From NCBI GenBank assembly GCA_963664715.2, contig CAXXUY010000002.1:124001-188000 (forward strand): 64,000 nucleotides of DNA, written 5' to 3'. The notes under the pieces are model-generated. The model was not told the origin of the DNA. It did no database searches and was given only the letters and a program-made list of their open reading frames with translations. Source of the stretch: JAPOXR01 sp963664715. Lineage in GTDB: Bacteria > Pseudomonadota > Alphaproteobacteria > Rhodobacterales > Rhodobacteraceae. The position numbers and the translations under genes are program-made. The first letter of the stretch is position 1. Each line of letters opens with the position of its first letter. Below are positions 34,943-43,423 of this stretch, piece by piece.

Positions 34943-36413
34943 AGAGGGAAGAAGTGGCGGCAGCAAGATCCGCTGCGATGCCTGTCCTGTGATGTGCTAC
35001 ATCGCCGAGGGCAGGGCCGGCGCGTGCGACCGGTATGCCAACCATGACGGCAAACTCGTCAGGCTGGATCCTCTGACAGTCATCGAAGCAACGGGAAGCA
35101 AGGGAGGAAAGGCAGTCAGTTTCCTCGGTCCGAGTAGCGACTGGGATGGAGATCTTGTCCAGTCGCAGCGCCCTTTCGTGACCGCGATCGGAGCGGGAAC
35201 CACATATCCGGATTACAAGCCTGCGCCCTTTATCGTTGGCCAGACTGTGAACGGCATCGACATGGTTACCGTCGTGACCGAGGGAATCTTCAGCTATTGC
35301 GGAGTCAAGGTGAAGATTGACACCGACAGACATATCGGTGTCGAGCGGGCAACTGTTCGGTCCGGAGGTGAGTCGGTGGGCCACGTCACGACAAGCGAAT
35401 ATGGTTCGAAGATGCTGTCGCTTGGAGGCGTGGAACACCTGACTGGAGGAACCAAGAACGAAGGAAGGGCCACATGCGATACTCTCCTGCAACTGTGCAA
35501 TAGGGGGGCGGTGGACCTCGAAATCGACGGGGGAGCCAGGCTGACCGTCCAGGCAGGCGAAGCTCCGATCATTGATGGAGCCGAGGAAAAGCTCATGCGG
35601 GTCGGGTGCGGCTCTGCGGCCATCGGGATGTTCGCCAAGCAGTGGGAACCACATGTTGACGAGGTCATCGTCGTGGATGACCACATCACCGGGGTTCTTT
35701 CGGAACACGAGGCAGGCAAGCAGCTGGGATTGCCGCCCGCCGGGATTCGCGTAACCGGCAGGCGCTCGACTCCCGGCCGGTACTTCAAGTCGGTCGAGCC
35801 GGGCAGCGGCTGGGGCGGGACCGGCATCGACAACCCGCTCGACATCATCCGTTCGATTGATCCGAAGTCGGCCTGGCCCGGACTGCGACTGCTGGTGGTG
35901 TCAACGACCGGGGAACAGTGGGCGTATTTCGAGTTGGACAGTGAACTGGTTCCGACGCCCGCCGACATACCTGATGCCCTGCGCCTGTCGGCAGAGCGCA
36001 TCGCGGAAAACTGTGAACCGTCCGTTTGTTCTGTCCTGTTCATGGGCGGGGCGGGCGGTTCGCTGCGCGCCGGCGTTACCGAAAACCCGGTTCGCCTGAC
36101 CAAGTCAGTGCGCAGTTCGCTTGCCCGGGTATCATGCGGAGGTGCGGAAACCTACATTTGGCCAGGTGGAGGAATCACCTTCATGGTCGACGTCCTGGAC
36201 ATGCCGGACAACTCGTTTGGATATGTTCCGACGCCGGCCCTGGTCGCCCCGGTCGAGTTTACACTGAGACACGAGGACTACGCCGCGCTCGGTGGCCATA
36301 TTGGCGAAATCAGGCCGGTCGAAGACGTGATCTCGCAAGAGATCAATCTGGTCGAATCCCCCGGGAGCCGGTCGGGCACCTCGCCCGGCAGCGGTGAAGA
36401 AGATAGCGGTTAG
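34932..36413 (+). CDS. hnr: 6-hydroxynicotinate reductase homologue
   Basis: 493 aa, matching the Hnr family known from Eubacterium barkeri nicotinate fermentation. Near the N-terminus CDACPVMCYIAEGRAGACDRY gives a C-x2-C-x3-C-x8-C cluster motif for an iron-sulfur centre. Later landmarks include TEGIFSYCGVKVKIDTDRHIG (in two parts), NRGAVDLEIDGG and VVDDHITGVLSEHEAG. The family reduces 6-hydroxynicotinate to 1,4,5,6-tetrahydro-6-oxonicotinate. ATG 34932 follows GGGGA and overlaps the hydroxylase stop by 11 bp. A reductase (41862) and an enamidase (40436) nearby supply the electron donor and the next step. Confidence 0.85.
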   Translation: MPDREGRSGGSKIRCDACPVMCYIAEGRAGACDRYANHDGKLVRLDPLTVIEATGSKGGKAVSFLGPSSDWDGDLVQSQRPFVTAIGAGTTYPDYKPAPFIVGQTVNGIDMVTVVTEGIFSYCGVKVKIDTDRHIGVERATVRSGGESVGHVTTSEYGSKMLSLGGVEHLTGGTKNEGRATCDTLLQLCNRGAVDLEIDGGARLTVQAGEAPIIDGAEEKLMRVGCGSAAIGMFAKQWEPHVDEVIVVDDHITGVLSEHEAGKQLGLPPAGIRVTGRRSTPGRYFKSVEPGSGWGGTGIDNPLDIIRSIDPKSAWPGLRLLVVSTTGEQWAYFELDSELVPTPADIPDALRLSAERIAENCEPSVCSVLFMGGAGGSLRAGVTENPVRLTKSVRSSLARVSCGGAETYIWPGGGITFMVDVLDMPDNSFGYVPTPALVAPVEFTLRHEDYAALGGHIGEIRPVEDVISQEINLVESPGSRSGTSPGSGEEDSG

Positions 36414-36425
36414 GAGCTGCCGGGC

Positions 36426-37313
36426 ATGGAGGGAATGCATGCAGCGATGATGGAGGACGGCAGCCGGCTCCACCTCCAGCATGGTCCCATTGATCTTGTC
36501 ATCCTGGCTGATTCATCTGATGCCTCTGGCAGGGCTCGGGCCTATGATGCAGCAATCGGGCGGTTCAGTGGCCTGCTCCAGGAACTCGTCGATGAGTTGC
36601 CGTTCCTGCGGGACCGTGCCAGGCAGGACGGTATGCCACCCAACGGGCCAGTGGCAATCCGCATGCATGGAGCAGTGCTGCCTCATTGCAATTCCGGATT
36701 CGTGACACCCATGGCGGCGGTTGCCGGCGCCGTGGCGGATGAAATCCTCTCGGCGATGGTTGCTGCCGCGAGGCTGAAGCGCGCGTACGTGAACAATGGC
36801 GGCGACATTGCACTTCAACTTGAACAGGGTCAGCAATTCACCATCGCCCTGGCCGGGTTGGATGGTGAATTCAACGGAAAGGCAACGATCGATTGCGCTT
36901 CCGGGATCGGGGGAGTGGCAAGCAGCGGGCAAGGTGGGAGGAGCCATTCCCTCGGAATTGCCGATACGGTGACGGTATTGGGAAAATCAGCAGCGGCGGC
37001 GGACGCTGCGGCGACGCTGGTCGCCAACGCGGTCGACCTGCCCGACCATTCCGGAATCGAGCGGCGGCCTGCCAACGAACTGGATCCGGACTCCGATTTG
37101 GGAAGCCGCCCGGTCGTTGTCAGGGCAGGGCATCTGGAACCGGATGACGTCAATGAAGCTCTGTCGAATGGTGTGGATGCAGCAACTGAAATGCAGTTGT
37201 CCGGGTTGCTGGAATCTGCAGCACTGCATTTGCGCGGTTCCTGGCGCGTGGTCGGCAACTCCATGTGTTTTCGAGAAGTGGGAGATCAAGAGGTCCGCGA
37301 TGTCCGAACCTGA
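36426..37313 (+). CDS. UPF0280 family protein (ApbE-like fold)
   Basis: 295 aa. The opening DGSRLHLQHGPIDLVI and the later HGAVLPHCNSGFVTPMAAVA, AYVNNGGDIALQLE and RSHSLGIADTVTVLG are the conserved blocks of the UPF0280 family, related in fold to ApbE flavin transferases. The activity is unknown. An AGGAG is 9 bases before the ATG, 12 bp after hnr, and its 3' end overlaps the first DUF1185 gene by 14 bp. I recall this family beside hnr-like genes elsewhere. It may assist flavin attachment or cofactor assembly for the reductase. Confidence 0.8.
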   Translation: MEGMHAAMMEDGSRLHLQHGPIDLVILADSSDASGRARAYDAAIGRFSGLLQELVDELPFLRDRARQDGMPPNGPVAIRMHGAVLPHCNSGFVTPMAAVAGAVADEILSAMVAAARLKRAYVNNGGDIALQLEQGQQFTIALAGLDGEFNGKATIDCASGIGGVASSGQGGRSHSLGIADTVTVLGKSAAAADAAATLVANAVDLPDHSGIERRPANELDPDSDLGSRPVVVRAGHLEPDDVNEALSNGVDAATEMQLSGLLESAALHLRGSWRVVGNSMCFREVGDQEVRDVRT

Positions 37314-37884
37314 AATCAGAAAATACTCAACCTGCGTCGAGGAGGTTCGGCATGAAGGCGGGCCGCAGCCGGACAGGCCGGTTCGAAGGGCAATGGTTGC
37401 AGCGGTCATCGCGAACCCGTTTGCCGGGCGATACGTCGAGGATATCGCCTGGTTCATGGAAGAGTTGAAGCCGCTTGGTGCGCGTATGGCAGAGCGCCTC
37501 GTTGGCGCGCTTGGCGGTGACCCTGGCCTTGTCGAGGGTTACGGAAAGGGCGCGGTCGTCGGCGAGTATGGAGAGTTGGAGCATGGCGCTCTCTGGCATG
37601 TGCCCGGCGGGTATGCCATGCGGAAGGTCCTCGGCGGCGCGATGGCGATCGTGCCGTCCACGAAGAAGGTTGGCTCCTCCGGCACCCGGATCGACATTCC
37701 GATTACACATATCAACGCGTCCTATGTGCGTGGACATTTCGATGCGATGGAAGTGGGCGTCCAGGACGCACCGAGGAAGGATGAGATCTGCTTGTTCCTG
37801 GTCATGTCAACCGGGGGCCGGATTCACGATCGATGCCTTGGCCTTCGGCCCGAGAATGTCATTGGAAAGGATGGACTGAGATGA
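37300..37884 (+). CDS. DUF1185 (amino acid synthesis) family protein, copy 1
   Basis: 194-aa protein of the amino acid synthesis / DUF1185 family, whose reaction is not established. Shared blocks with the next gene: VAAVIANPFAGRYVED near residue 33, EGYGKGAVVGEYGELEHGAL, AIVPSTKKVGS, and a C-terminal KDGLR ending. ATG 37300 follows AAGAGG by 8 bases. Its stop overlaps the second copy (ATGA), and both have identical length, so the pair may form a heteromeric complex. It could act on the ring-opened or oxo-nicotinate intermediates. Confidence 0.8.
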   Translation: MSEPEIRKYSTCVEEVRHEGGPQPDRPVRRAMVAAVIANPFAGRYVEDIAWFMEELKPLGARMAERLVGALGGDPGLVEGYGKGAVVGEYGELEHGALWHVPGGYAMRKVLGGAMAIVPSTKKVGSSGTRIDIPITHINASYVRGHFDAMEVGVQDAPRKDEICLFLVMSTGGRIHDRCLGLRPENVIGKDGLR

Positions 37885-38465
37885 TCGCTGACATACGCAA
37901 GACAGCAATCTTCGTGGAGGAAACCCGCAGGGAGGCCGGACAGAGAATTGATCCGGCGACCAGGAAAGCGGTTGCGGTTGCAGTCATTACCAATCCGTTT
38001 GCGGGTCGATTTGTCGAGGACCTTGCCGATCTCGTGGAAATCGGCGCCGAGCTCGGCGGATTGCTGGGCAGCATGTGCGTCGAGGCGCTGGGCATCGAGC
38101 CGGGGAGGGCGGAGAGTTACGGCAAGGCCGCTTTGGTTGGCGAGAACGGCGAACTTGAGCACGCTGCGGCGATTCTTCACCCGAAGCTTGGTGCGCCGCT
38201 CAGGAAGGCCGTGGAAAGGGGAGCGGCCCTGGTGCCATCTTCCAAGAAGATCGGCGGTATGGGTCAACCACTGGACGTGCCACTGGGCCACAAGGACGCC
38301 GCTTATGTCCGCTCCCATTTTGACGGTATCGAGGTGCGAATCAACGATGCCCCGCGCGCCAATGAAATCTTGGTCGCAGTTGCCGTAACCGATAGCGGCA
38401 GACCGTTGCCGAGGGTCGGCGGGTTGACTGCCGGGGAAGCTGAGGGAAAGGACGGCCTGCGCTGA
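37881..38465 (+). CDS. DUF1185 (amino acid synthesis) family protein, copy 2
   Basis: 194 aa, clearly paralogous to the preceding gene: VAVAVITNPFAGRFVEDLAD, AESYGKAALVGENGELEHAA, ALVPSSKKIGG, VRSHFDGIEVRINDAP, and an identical KDGLR C-terminus. The start ATG overlaps the previous stop by 4 bp, which ensures stoichiometric translation. Copies differ mainly in the mid-chain (IEIGAELGGLLGSMCVEALG here). No catalytic residues can be named. Confidence 0.8.
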   Translation: MIADIRKTAIFVEETRREAGQRIDPATRKAVAVAVITNPFAGRFVEDLADLVEIGAELGGLLGSMCVEALGIEPGRAESYGKAALVGENGELEHAAAILHPKLGAPLRKAVERGAALVPSSKKIGGMGQPLDVPLGHKDAAYVRSHFDGIEVRINDAPRANEILVAVAVTDSGRPLPRVGGLTAGEAEGKDGLR

Positions 38466-38473
38466 CCGAAACA

Positions 38474-38908
38474 ATGGAAATGCCGTTGCCGGGGCTGGAG
38501 CATTACCGGCTCGAAGTCCAGATCGGATTCCTGTTGCGCCTAGCGCATCAGCGCCATGTGGCCATCTTTCAGGCCCGCTCGCCCCTGGGCCTGACTCCGA
38601 TGCAGTTTGCGGCCGTGATGAAGGTCGCCGAGATTGGCGTGTGTTCGCAGAATGAACTGGGCCGCAGGACCAAGATGGATGTGGCGACGATCAAGGGTGT
38701 GGTCGACCGCCTGTTCGAAAAGGGGTTGATCGGCTTCACGGTGGATCCGGGAGACAGGAGACGAAAGCTCGTCAGGTTGTCGGACGCGGCAGAAGTGGCG
38801 ATACCGGAGTTGCGGATGTTCGGAAAGGAGGTATCCGAACTTACGCTTGAGCCATTGTCAAACAGCGAAAGGCGGGAGTTGCTCTCGCTGATTTCGAGGC
38901 TGACCTGA
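38474..38908 (+). CDS. MarR family transcriptional regulator
   Basis: 144-aa winged-helix protein. The recognition region ELGRRTKMDVATIKGVVDRL is followed by the MarR wing DPGDRRRKLVRLSD. It is the last gene of the hydroxylase-hnr operon, 8 bp after the second DUF1185 gene. It is the natural candidate to bind GTTAGTAT(G/A)CTAA at 31292 and 41768, with a pathway intermediate as inducer. The arrangement recalls NicR, a MarR-type repressor of aerobic nicotinate genes, although the enzymes here are of a different pathway. Confidence 0.88.
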   Translation: MEMPLPGLEHYRLEVQIGFLLRLAHQRHVAIFQARSPLGLTPMQFAAVMKVAEIGVCSQNELGRRTKMDVATIKGVVDRLFEKGLIGFTVDPGDRRRKLVRLSDAAEVAIPELRMFGKEVSELTLEPLSNSERRELLSLISRLT

Positions 38909-39074
38909 ACCGGAAACCGGGTTTGACAATTGTCAGTTGACCGGGCCGGGAATCGGCTGGCCGGGTGGACTTGTGATCGGGAACAGCTTTCCTGCGACGG
39001 TGATGCGAATTACTAGCTTTGTTCACGAACCGGCGGGTACGGCTGCCGCCGGCAGAAAGCGGGGAGATGAGCAG

Positions 39075-40370
39075 GTGTCCTGGGAACTTGTCGTAATTAT
39101 CGTCTTGATCTTGTTGAATGTCGTGCTGTCGGCATTGCTGCTGCTGAGACGGCCCGGGTCCGGTACCGGGGTCTCGGACTCCACACTGCGCGGACAGTTC
39201 AGGGAACATCGCGAGGAGACGGCAGTCGAGGCCAGGAGCCTTCGTGACGAGCTTGGTGTGATCAGCAAACGCAACACCGATGCGCTCACTGACACAATGA
39301 GGAAACTGGGGGACGCGCAGGGTAACCGGCTGCAGGAACTCAAGACTGAAATCAAGACCTTGAGCGAAGGCAATGAACGCCGGCTCGAGAGACTTACTGA
39401 CAAGGTCGCGGAGAATCTGGGAACTCTGCAAAAGAGCAATGAAGAGAAGCTCGAAAGGATGCGGCAGACCGTTGACGAGAAGCTGCAGGGCACGCTCGAA
39501 AAGAGACTTGGAGAATCTTTCAAGCTGGTCAGCGAACGTCTGGAGGCGGTACACAAGGGTCTGGGGGAAATGCAGAAGCTGGCGACTGGCGTCGGTGACC
39601 TGAAGGCGGTGCTGTCCAACGTCAAGACAAGAGGTAGCTGGGGAGAGATCCAGCTCGGAGCGCTGCTGGAACAGATACTTGCGCCCGTTCAGTACTGCAC
39701 GAATGCAAAGCCCAACCCTGATACCGATGCCGTCGTGGAATTCGCAATAAGGCTTCCAGGGGCAGACGATGGAAGTTCGGAAGTCCTGTTGCCGATCGAC
39801 GCAAAGTTCCCCATGGAGGATTACAACCGACTGCTGGACGCCGCAGAGAAGGGAGACAGCCAATCGATCCAGCTGGCTTCGAACAGCCTGCTGAGGGCTG
39901 TCGAGAGATCCGCACGGGACATCAGGGAAAAATACGTCAACCCGCCGCACACGACCGATTTTGCGATCATGTACCTACCGACTGAAGGGCTGTATGCCGA
40001 GGTGGTACGCACACCCGAGTTGCTGGACAGCCTGCAGCGGCGGCACCGGATCGTTGTGGCCGGCCCGACAACGCTGGCAGCGATCCTGAACAGTCTGCAG
40101 ATGGGATTTCGAACGCTTGCAATCGAAAAACGGTCGAGCGAGGTCTGGAAGGTGCTGTCCGCAGTGAAGTCCGAATTCGGCAAGTTCGGGGACGTTCTCG
40201 ACAAGGTAAAACGGCAGATCGGCACCGTGTCGAAGTCACTTGAGGATACCGATGTTCGCCGGCGTGTAATGGATCGAACGCTTCGAGACGTTGAACAATT
40301 GCCTGAACCGTCGAAATCCTCGCCACTCATTGGTCCGGACCAGGAGGGAAGTGCCAGCGACGAGCAGTAG
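39075..40370 (+). CDS. rmuC: DNA recombination protein RmuC
   Basis: 431-aa RmuC-family protein. An N-terminal membrane anchor (VVIIVLILLNVVLSALLLL) is followed by a long coiled coil (residues ~40-150, rich in E/R/K/L) and the RmuC domain: VKTRGSWGEIQLGALLEQIL, PIDAKFPMEDYNRL, FAIMYLPTEGLYAEVVR and VVAGPTTLAAILNSLQMGFR. I choose GTG 39075, 8 bases after GGGAG, over the longer frame to 38937, which would place a low-complexity leader before the anchor. RmuC restrains recombination at inverted repeats. It seems an unrelated housekeeping gene inserted in the catabolic cluster. Confidence 0.9.
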   Translation: MSWELVVIIVLILLNVVLSALLLLRRPGSGTGVSDSTLRGQFREHREETAVEARSLRDELGVISKRNTDALTDTMRKLGDAQGNRLQELKTEIKTLSEGNERRLERLTDKVAENLGTLQKSNEEKLERMRQTVDEKLQGTLEKRLGESFKLVSERLEAVHKGLGEMQKLATGVGDLKAVLSNVKTRGSWGEIQLGALLEQILAPVQYCTNAKPNPDTDAVVEFAIRLPGADDGSSEVLLPIDAKFPMEDYNRLLDAAEKGDSQSIQLASNSLLRAVERSARDIREKYVNPPHTTDFAIMYLPTEGLYAEVVRTPELLDSLQRRHRIVVAGPTTLAAILNSLQMGFRTLAIEKRSSEVWKVLSAVKSEFGKFGDVLDKVKRQIGTVSKSLEDTDVRRRVMDRTLRDVEQLPEPSKSSPLIGPDQEGSASDEQ

Positions 40371-40435
40371 TTGCGGCTGGTCGCAACCCGAGGGCTGCGG
40401 CCTTGCCGGATGAGCAGCTTGCAGGGTCAGGAGAG

Positions 40436-41614
40436 TCACTCGCCCTCGATCAAGGGCAGCCTCGTTGCCGGCGGCGTGTTGCGACTGCGTCGCGAACGGA
40501 TAACGCCGTCAATGACCGTCATTCCAACGCCGGGCAGGTTTCCTTGCCCGATCGATTCGAGAATGTCCCTGCCCGGCGAGTGTTGCGCCTGATCCATAAG
40601 CACGAAGTCCGCAGCATAGCCGGGTTCGATCAGCCCGACATCGAGTTCGCGCATGCGCGCGGTGTTTCCCGTGCCGAAGCACACTGCAACTTCCGCGGGC
40701 ACGCTTCCGAGGCTGGACAACATGGCAATCATGCGGAGGATTCCGAGTGGTTGAACGCCAGACCCGGCCGGCCCGTCCGTACCCAGAATGATACGCTCAA
40801 GCTGGTCAAGTTCGCGTGCAGTGTTGAGCGTCAGCAGTGCAGCGCGCTCATTGCCGTTGTGGACAATCTCCAGGCTCTTCCTGCAGCTTTCGCACAGGCA
40901 GACGATCTGGTCGTCCGGCAGCGCCGAGTGGCCACCGTTGATGTGTCCGATGACATCGGTTCCGGCTTCGAGGACGATATCCTTGTCGATTAGGCCAGAC
41001 CCGGGGATTGAGGGGCCGCCCGTGTGTATCGTGCTCTGCATTCCGTACTTTCGAGCCCAGTCCACCATCTTCCTGGCAGTTGGTCCGTCCTTTACGGATC
41101 CAAGCCCGATTTCACCCAGCAGCTTGACGCCGGAGTCGGCCAGGTCCTTGAAGTCCTGTTCTTCCATTCCATGTTCGATGACGGGAGCGCCGGCCTGGAC
41201 CTTGACACCGGACGGACGGAAGTTCTGGTACCAGCGCTGGGCGGCGACCGCCATTGCCTTGAGGCCGACAATGTCCTTCGGCCGGCCCGGCATGTGAACC
41301 TCGCCAGCAGAGATCATCGTCGTCACGCCACCGTTCAGGGTCGAGTCGATCCAATGGAGTTGCTGTTGGCGCGGCGTGTAGTCACCCACGACCGGATGAA
41401 CATGGCTGTCAATCAGACCGGGAGCCAGCGTCACGCCATTTGCATCTATGATCTTGTCTGCATTCGACGTGTCGAGGTCGCTCTCATGACCCGCACCGGC
41501 AATCCGTCCGCCCACTGCGACCAGGCAGTCGCCATCCGTGATCGGCCGTTCGATCTTTCCGGATAGAATGAGCCCGATGTTCCGGATCACGAGCTTTTCT
41601 TCACCATTCTGCAT
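40436..41614 (-). CDS. ena: Enamidase homologue (amidohydrolase)
   Basis: 392-aa amidohydrolase closely resembling the E. barkeri enamidase that opens 1,4,5,6-tetrahydro-6-oxonicotinate to 2-formylglutarate. Shared stretches: LNGGVTTMISAGEVHMPGRP followed by KD, LLGEIGLGSVKDG, IHTGGPSIPGSGL, GHINGG and the C-terminal SRNTPPATR. Metal ligands are visible: HVH (about residue 71), Glu of GEIG, His of HTGG, His of HING and Asp of GTDGP. Transcribed alone towards rmuC from a TTGAAA-16-TACTAT promoter (41651-41678), divergent from the ferredoxin reductase gene. It supplies the step after Hnr. Confidence 0.87.
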   Translation of the reverse strand: MQNGEEKLVIRNIGLILSGKIERPITDGDCLVAVGGRIAGAGHESDLDTSNADKIIDANGVTLAPGLIDSHVHPVVGDYTPRQQQLHWIDSTLNGGVTTMISAGEVHMPGRPKDIVGLKAMAVAAQRWYQNFRPSGVKVQAGAPVIEHGMEEQDFKDLADSGVKLLGEIGLGSVKDGPTARKMVDWARKYGMQSTIHTGGPSIPGSGLIDKDIVLEAGTDVIGHINGGHSALPDDQIVCLCESCRKSLEIVHNGNERAALLTLNTARELDQLERIILGTDGPAGSGVQPLGILRMIAMLSSLGSVPAEVAVCFGTGNTARMRELDVGLIEPGYAADFVLMDQAQHSPGRDILESIGQGNLPGVGMTVIDGVIRSRRSRNTPPATRLPLIEGE

Positions 41615-41650
41615 GCCAAACTCCCGATTGCTCTTCGCATTCTCTTCTTG

Positions 41651-41678
41651 ATAGTAGCAAACGCCCGTGTGGTTTCAA
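41651..41678 (-). promoter_or_regulatory. Putative promoter of the enamidase gene
   Basis: Minus-strand TTGAAA (41673-41678), 16 bp, TACTAT (41651-41656), ending 37 bp before the ATG at 41614. The MarR-type palindrome is about 90 bp further upstream, so control of this promoter by the same protein is possible but not obvious. Confidence 0.5.
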
Positions 41679-41749
41679 CATGGATGGTCGAATTCGGTGC
41701 ACTGGTTGCGAGGCGTCCCGGCACCGGATTTCATCCGGGTCGAATGTGT

Positions 41750-41781
41750 TTGTGATCAACTGGGTTTGTTAGTATACTAAT
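41750..41781 (+). promoter_or_regulatory. Promoter and MarR-type operator of the ferredoxin reductase gene
   Basis: TTGTGA (41750-41755), 17 bp, TATACT (41773-41778). The -10 is inside GTTAGTATACTAAT (41768-41781), whose core TTAGTATACTAA is a perfect 12-bp palindrome. It agrees with the operator at 31292-31305 at 12 of 14 positions, and in both cases the -10 box is covered. This ties the reductase to the hydroxylase-hnr operon as one regulon. Confidence 0.75.
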
Positions 41782-41861
41782 GATCTTGCTGGTGTTGACG
41801 AGGCTCAGGGGGAGACCACCTGCCGCGACCGCGGATTGACCGCAACGGTTCAGGCCGGGTC

Positions 41862-42698
41862 ATGGCGACTGGAGTGCAAAGATTGGATTTGATGGTTGAA
41901 GAAGCAAAGGAAAAGGTGTTTCCGGCTCCTCCCGGCGTATTCGCCGAGACCGTGACCGAGGTCGGCCACTACACCGATCGCCTGTTCAAGTTCAGGATCA
42001 CCAGGCCGCGCAGCTTCAGGTTTCGATCCGGAGAATTCGTGATGATCGGGTTGCCGAACGCGGAGCGACCGATTTTCCGGGCATACTCGATTGCAAGTCC
42101 CAGTTGGGACGAGGGGCTGGAATTCTTTTCGATCAAGGTTTCGGACGGTCCGCTGACGAGGCACCTGCAAAGGATCAAGATCGGCGACACGATCCTGATG
42201 CGGCGCAAGCCCACCGGTACGCTGGTGAACGATGCCCTGCTGTCCGGGCGGCGCCTGTTCCTGTTTTCGACCGGAACCGGAATTGCACCGTTCGCGTCTG
42301 TCATTCGGGATCCTGAAACCTACGAGAAATTCGAGAGTGTCATACTGACCCACACCTGCCGACTGGTCGCCGAACTCAACTACGGGTACGAATTGGTTGC
42401 AAAGACTTTGGAGGATCCGCTTGTAGGTGATGAGGCCAGCGAGAGGCTGATCCACTATCCGACGACCACGCGGGAAAACTCCGGATGCATGGGACGTGTC
42501 ACGGACCTCGTCAGTTCGGGAAGACTGTTCAGCGATCTGAACATGCCGCCAATGTCAAGGGAAGATGACCGCATCATGATCTGCGGGTCGATGGGCCTGT
42601 TGAAGGATATGAAGATGATCCTGGAAGGTGCGGGTTTCGTGGAAGGAGCCAACAGTTCGCCGGCGGATTTCGTAGTGGAGCGGGCCTTCGTCGATTGA
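41862..42698 (+). CDS. Ferredoxin--NADP+ reductase
   Basis: 278-aa FAD protein of the bacterial Fpr type. FAD-binding RAYSIASPSWDEGLEF, nucleotide-binding STGTGIAPFASVIRDPETYE and CGSMGLLKDM are present, and the C-terminus FVVERAFVD matches the extended tail of the Rhodobacter/Azotobacter subclass. ATG 41862 lacks a strong ribosome site; ATG 41892 is an alternative that removes ten residues. It probably supplies low-potential electrons for the ring reduction by the Hnr homologue through a ferredoxin encoded elsewhere. It is alone on the plus strand and convergent with livF. Confidence 0.9.
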   Translation: MATGVQRLDLMVEEAKEKVFPAPPGVFAETVTEVGHYTDRLFKFRITRPRSFRFRSGEFVMIGLPNAERPIFRAYSIASPSWDEGLEFFSIKVSDGPLTRHLQRIKIGDTILMRRKPTGTLVNDALLSGRRLFLFSTGTGIAPFASVIRDPETYEKFESVILTHTCRLVAELNYGYELVAKTLEDPLVGDEASERLIHYPTTTRENSGCMGRVTDLVSSGRLFSDLNMPPMSREDDRIMICGSMGLLKDMKMILEGAGFVEGANSSPADFVVERAFVD

Positions 42699-42724
42699 CG
42701 GCTGCTCCGGGAAGGCCGGAACTT

Positions 42725-43423
42725 TCAGACTCCAAGGTATCTTGCGAGCTTGCCGCGGTCCCGGCCCAACTCTGCAGCAGGCAGGGATTCGAGGCAACGT
42801 CCGCGTTCCATGAATGATACCCTGTCCGCGATCGACAGCACCGCGTCGACCCTCTGCTCCACGAGCAGTATGGCAACGCCCTCATCCCGCAATCTTTCGA
42901 GAGTGGATCTGACCAGTTCGATCATCGATGGCTGAAGCCCTTCCGTCGGTTCGTCGAGGAGCAGGACCCTGGGTTCGATGCAAAGTGCCCTGCCCACGGC
43001 CAGCATCTGTTGTTCGCCACCTGACAGTGTTGCAGCCGGTTGCCCGAGCCTCTCCCTCAGCCGGGGGAACATGTCCAGTATGCGTTCCTTCACCTGGTTG
43101 CCGCCATTCCTGACCATCAGGCCGATCTCGAGATTCTCCTCGACTGTCAATTCTCCAAACAACCTTCTCCCCTGGGGAACCAGCCCGATCTGCATCCTCG
43201 GGATTTCATGTGGTGCAAGCGTTGACAGTTCCTGGCCATCCAGCCTCACATTGCCCGACGTGAGTGGCACCAGGCCCATGATGGATCGAATCGCCGTTGT
43301 CTTTCCGGCCCCATTTCGGCCAAGCAGGCAATGGATTTCACCCGGCAGGACAGTGATCGACAAGCCGAACAGTACCATGACCTTGCCATAGGCCGCATGG
43401 ATGTCGTCAACTTCCAGCATCAC
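42725..43423 (-). CDS. livF: Branched-chain-type ABC transporter ATP-binding protein LivF
   Basis: 232-aa HAAT-family ATPase: Walker A GRNGAGKTT, LVPQGRRLFGELTVEENLEI typical of LivF, signature LSGGEQQMLAVGRA, Walker B VLLLDEPTEGL and H-loop LLVEQRVDA. It is the last gene of a five-gene importer operon and overlaps livG by 4 bp. Position beside the N-heterocycle cluster suggests uptake of an aromatic or heterocyclic acid instead of amino acids, as seen for several HAAT systems. Confidence 0.92.
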   Translation of the reverse strand: MMLEVDDIHAAYGKVMVLFGLSITVLPGEIHCLLGRNGAGKTTAIRSIMGLVPLTSGNVRLDGQELSTLAPHEIPRMQIGLVPQGRRLFGELTVEENLEIGLMVRNGGNQVKERILDMFPRLRERLGQPAATLSGGEQQMLAVGRALCIEPRVLLLDEPTEGLQPSMIELVRSTLERLRDEGVAILLVEQRVDAVLSIADRVSFMERGRCLESLPAAELGRDRGKLARYLGV

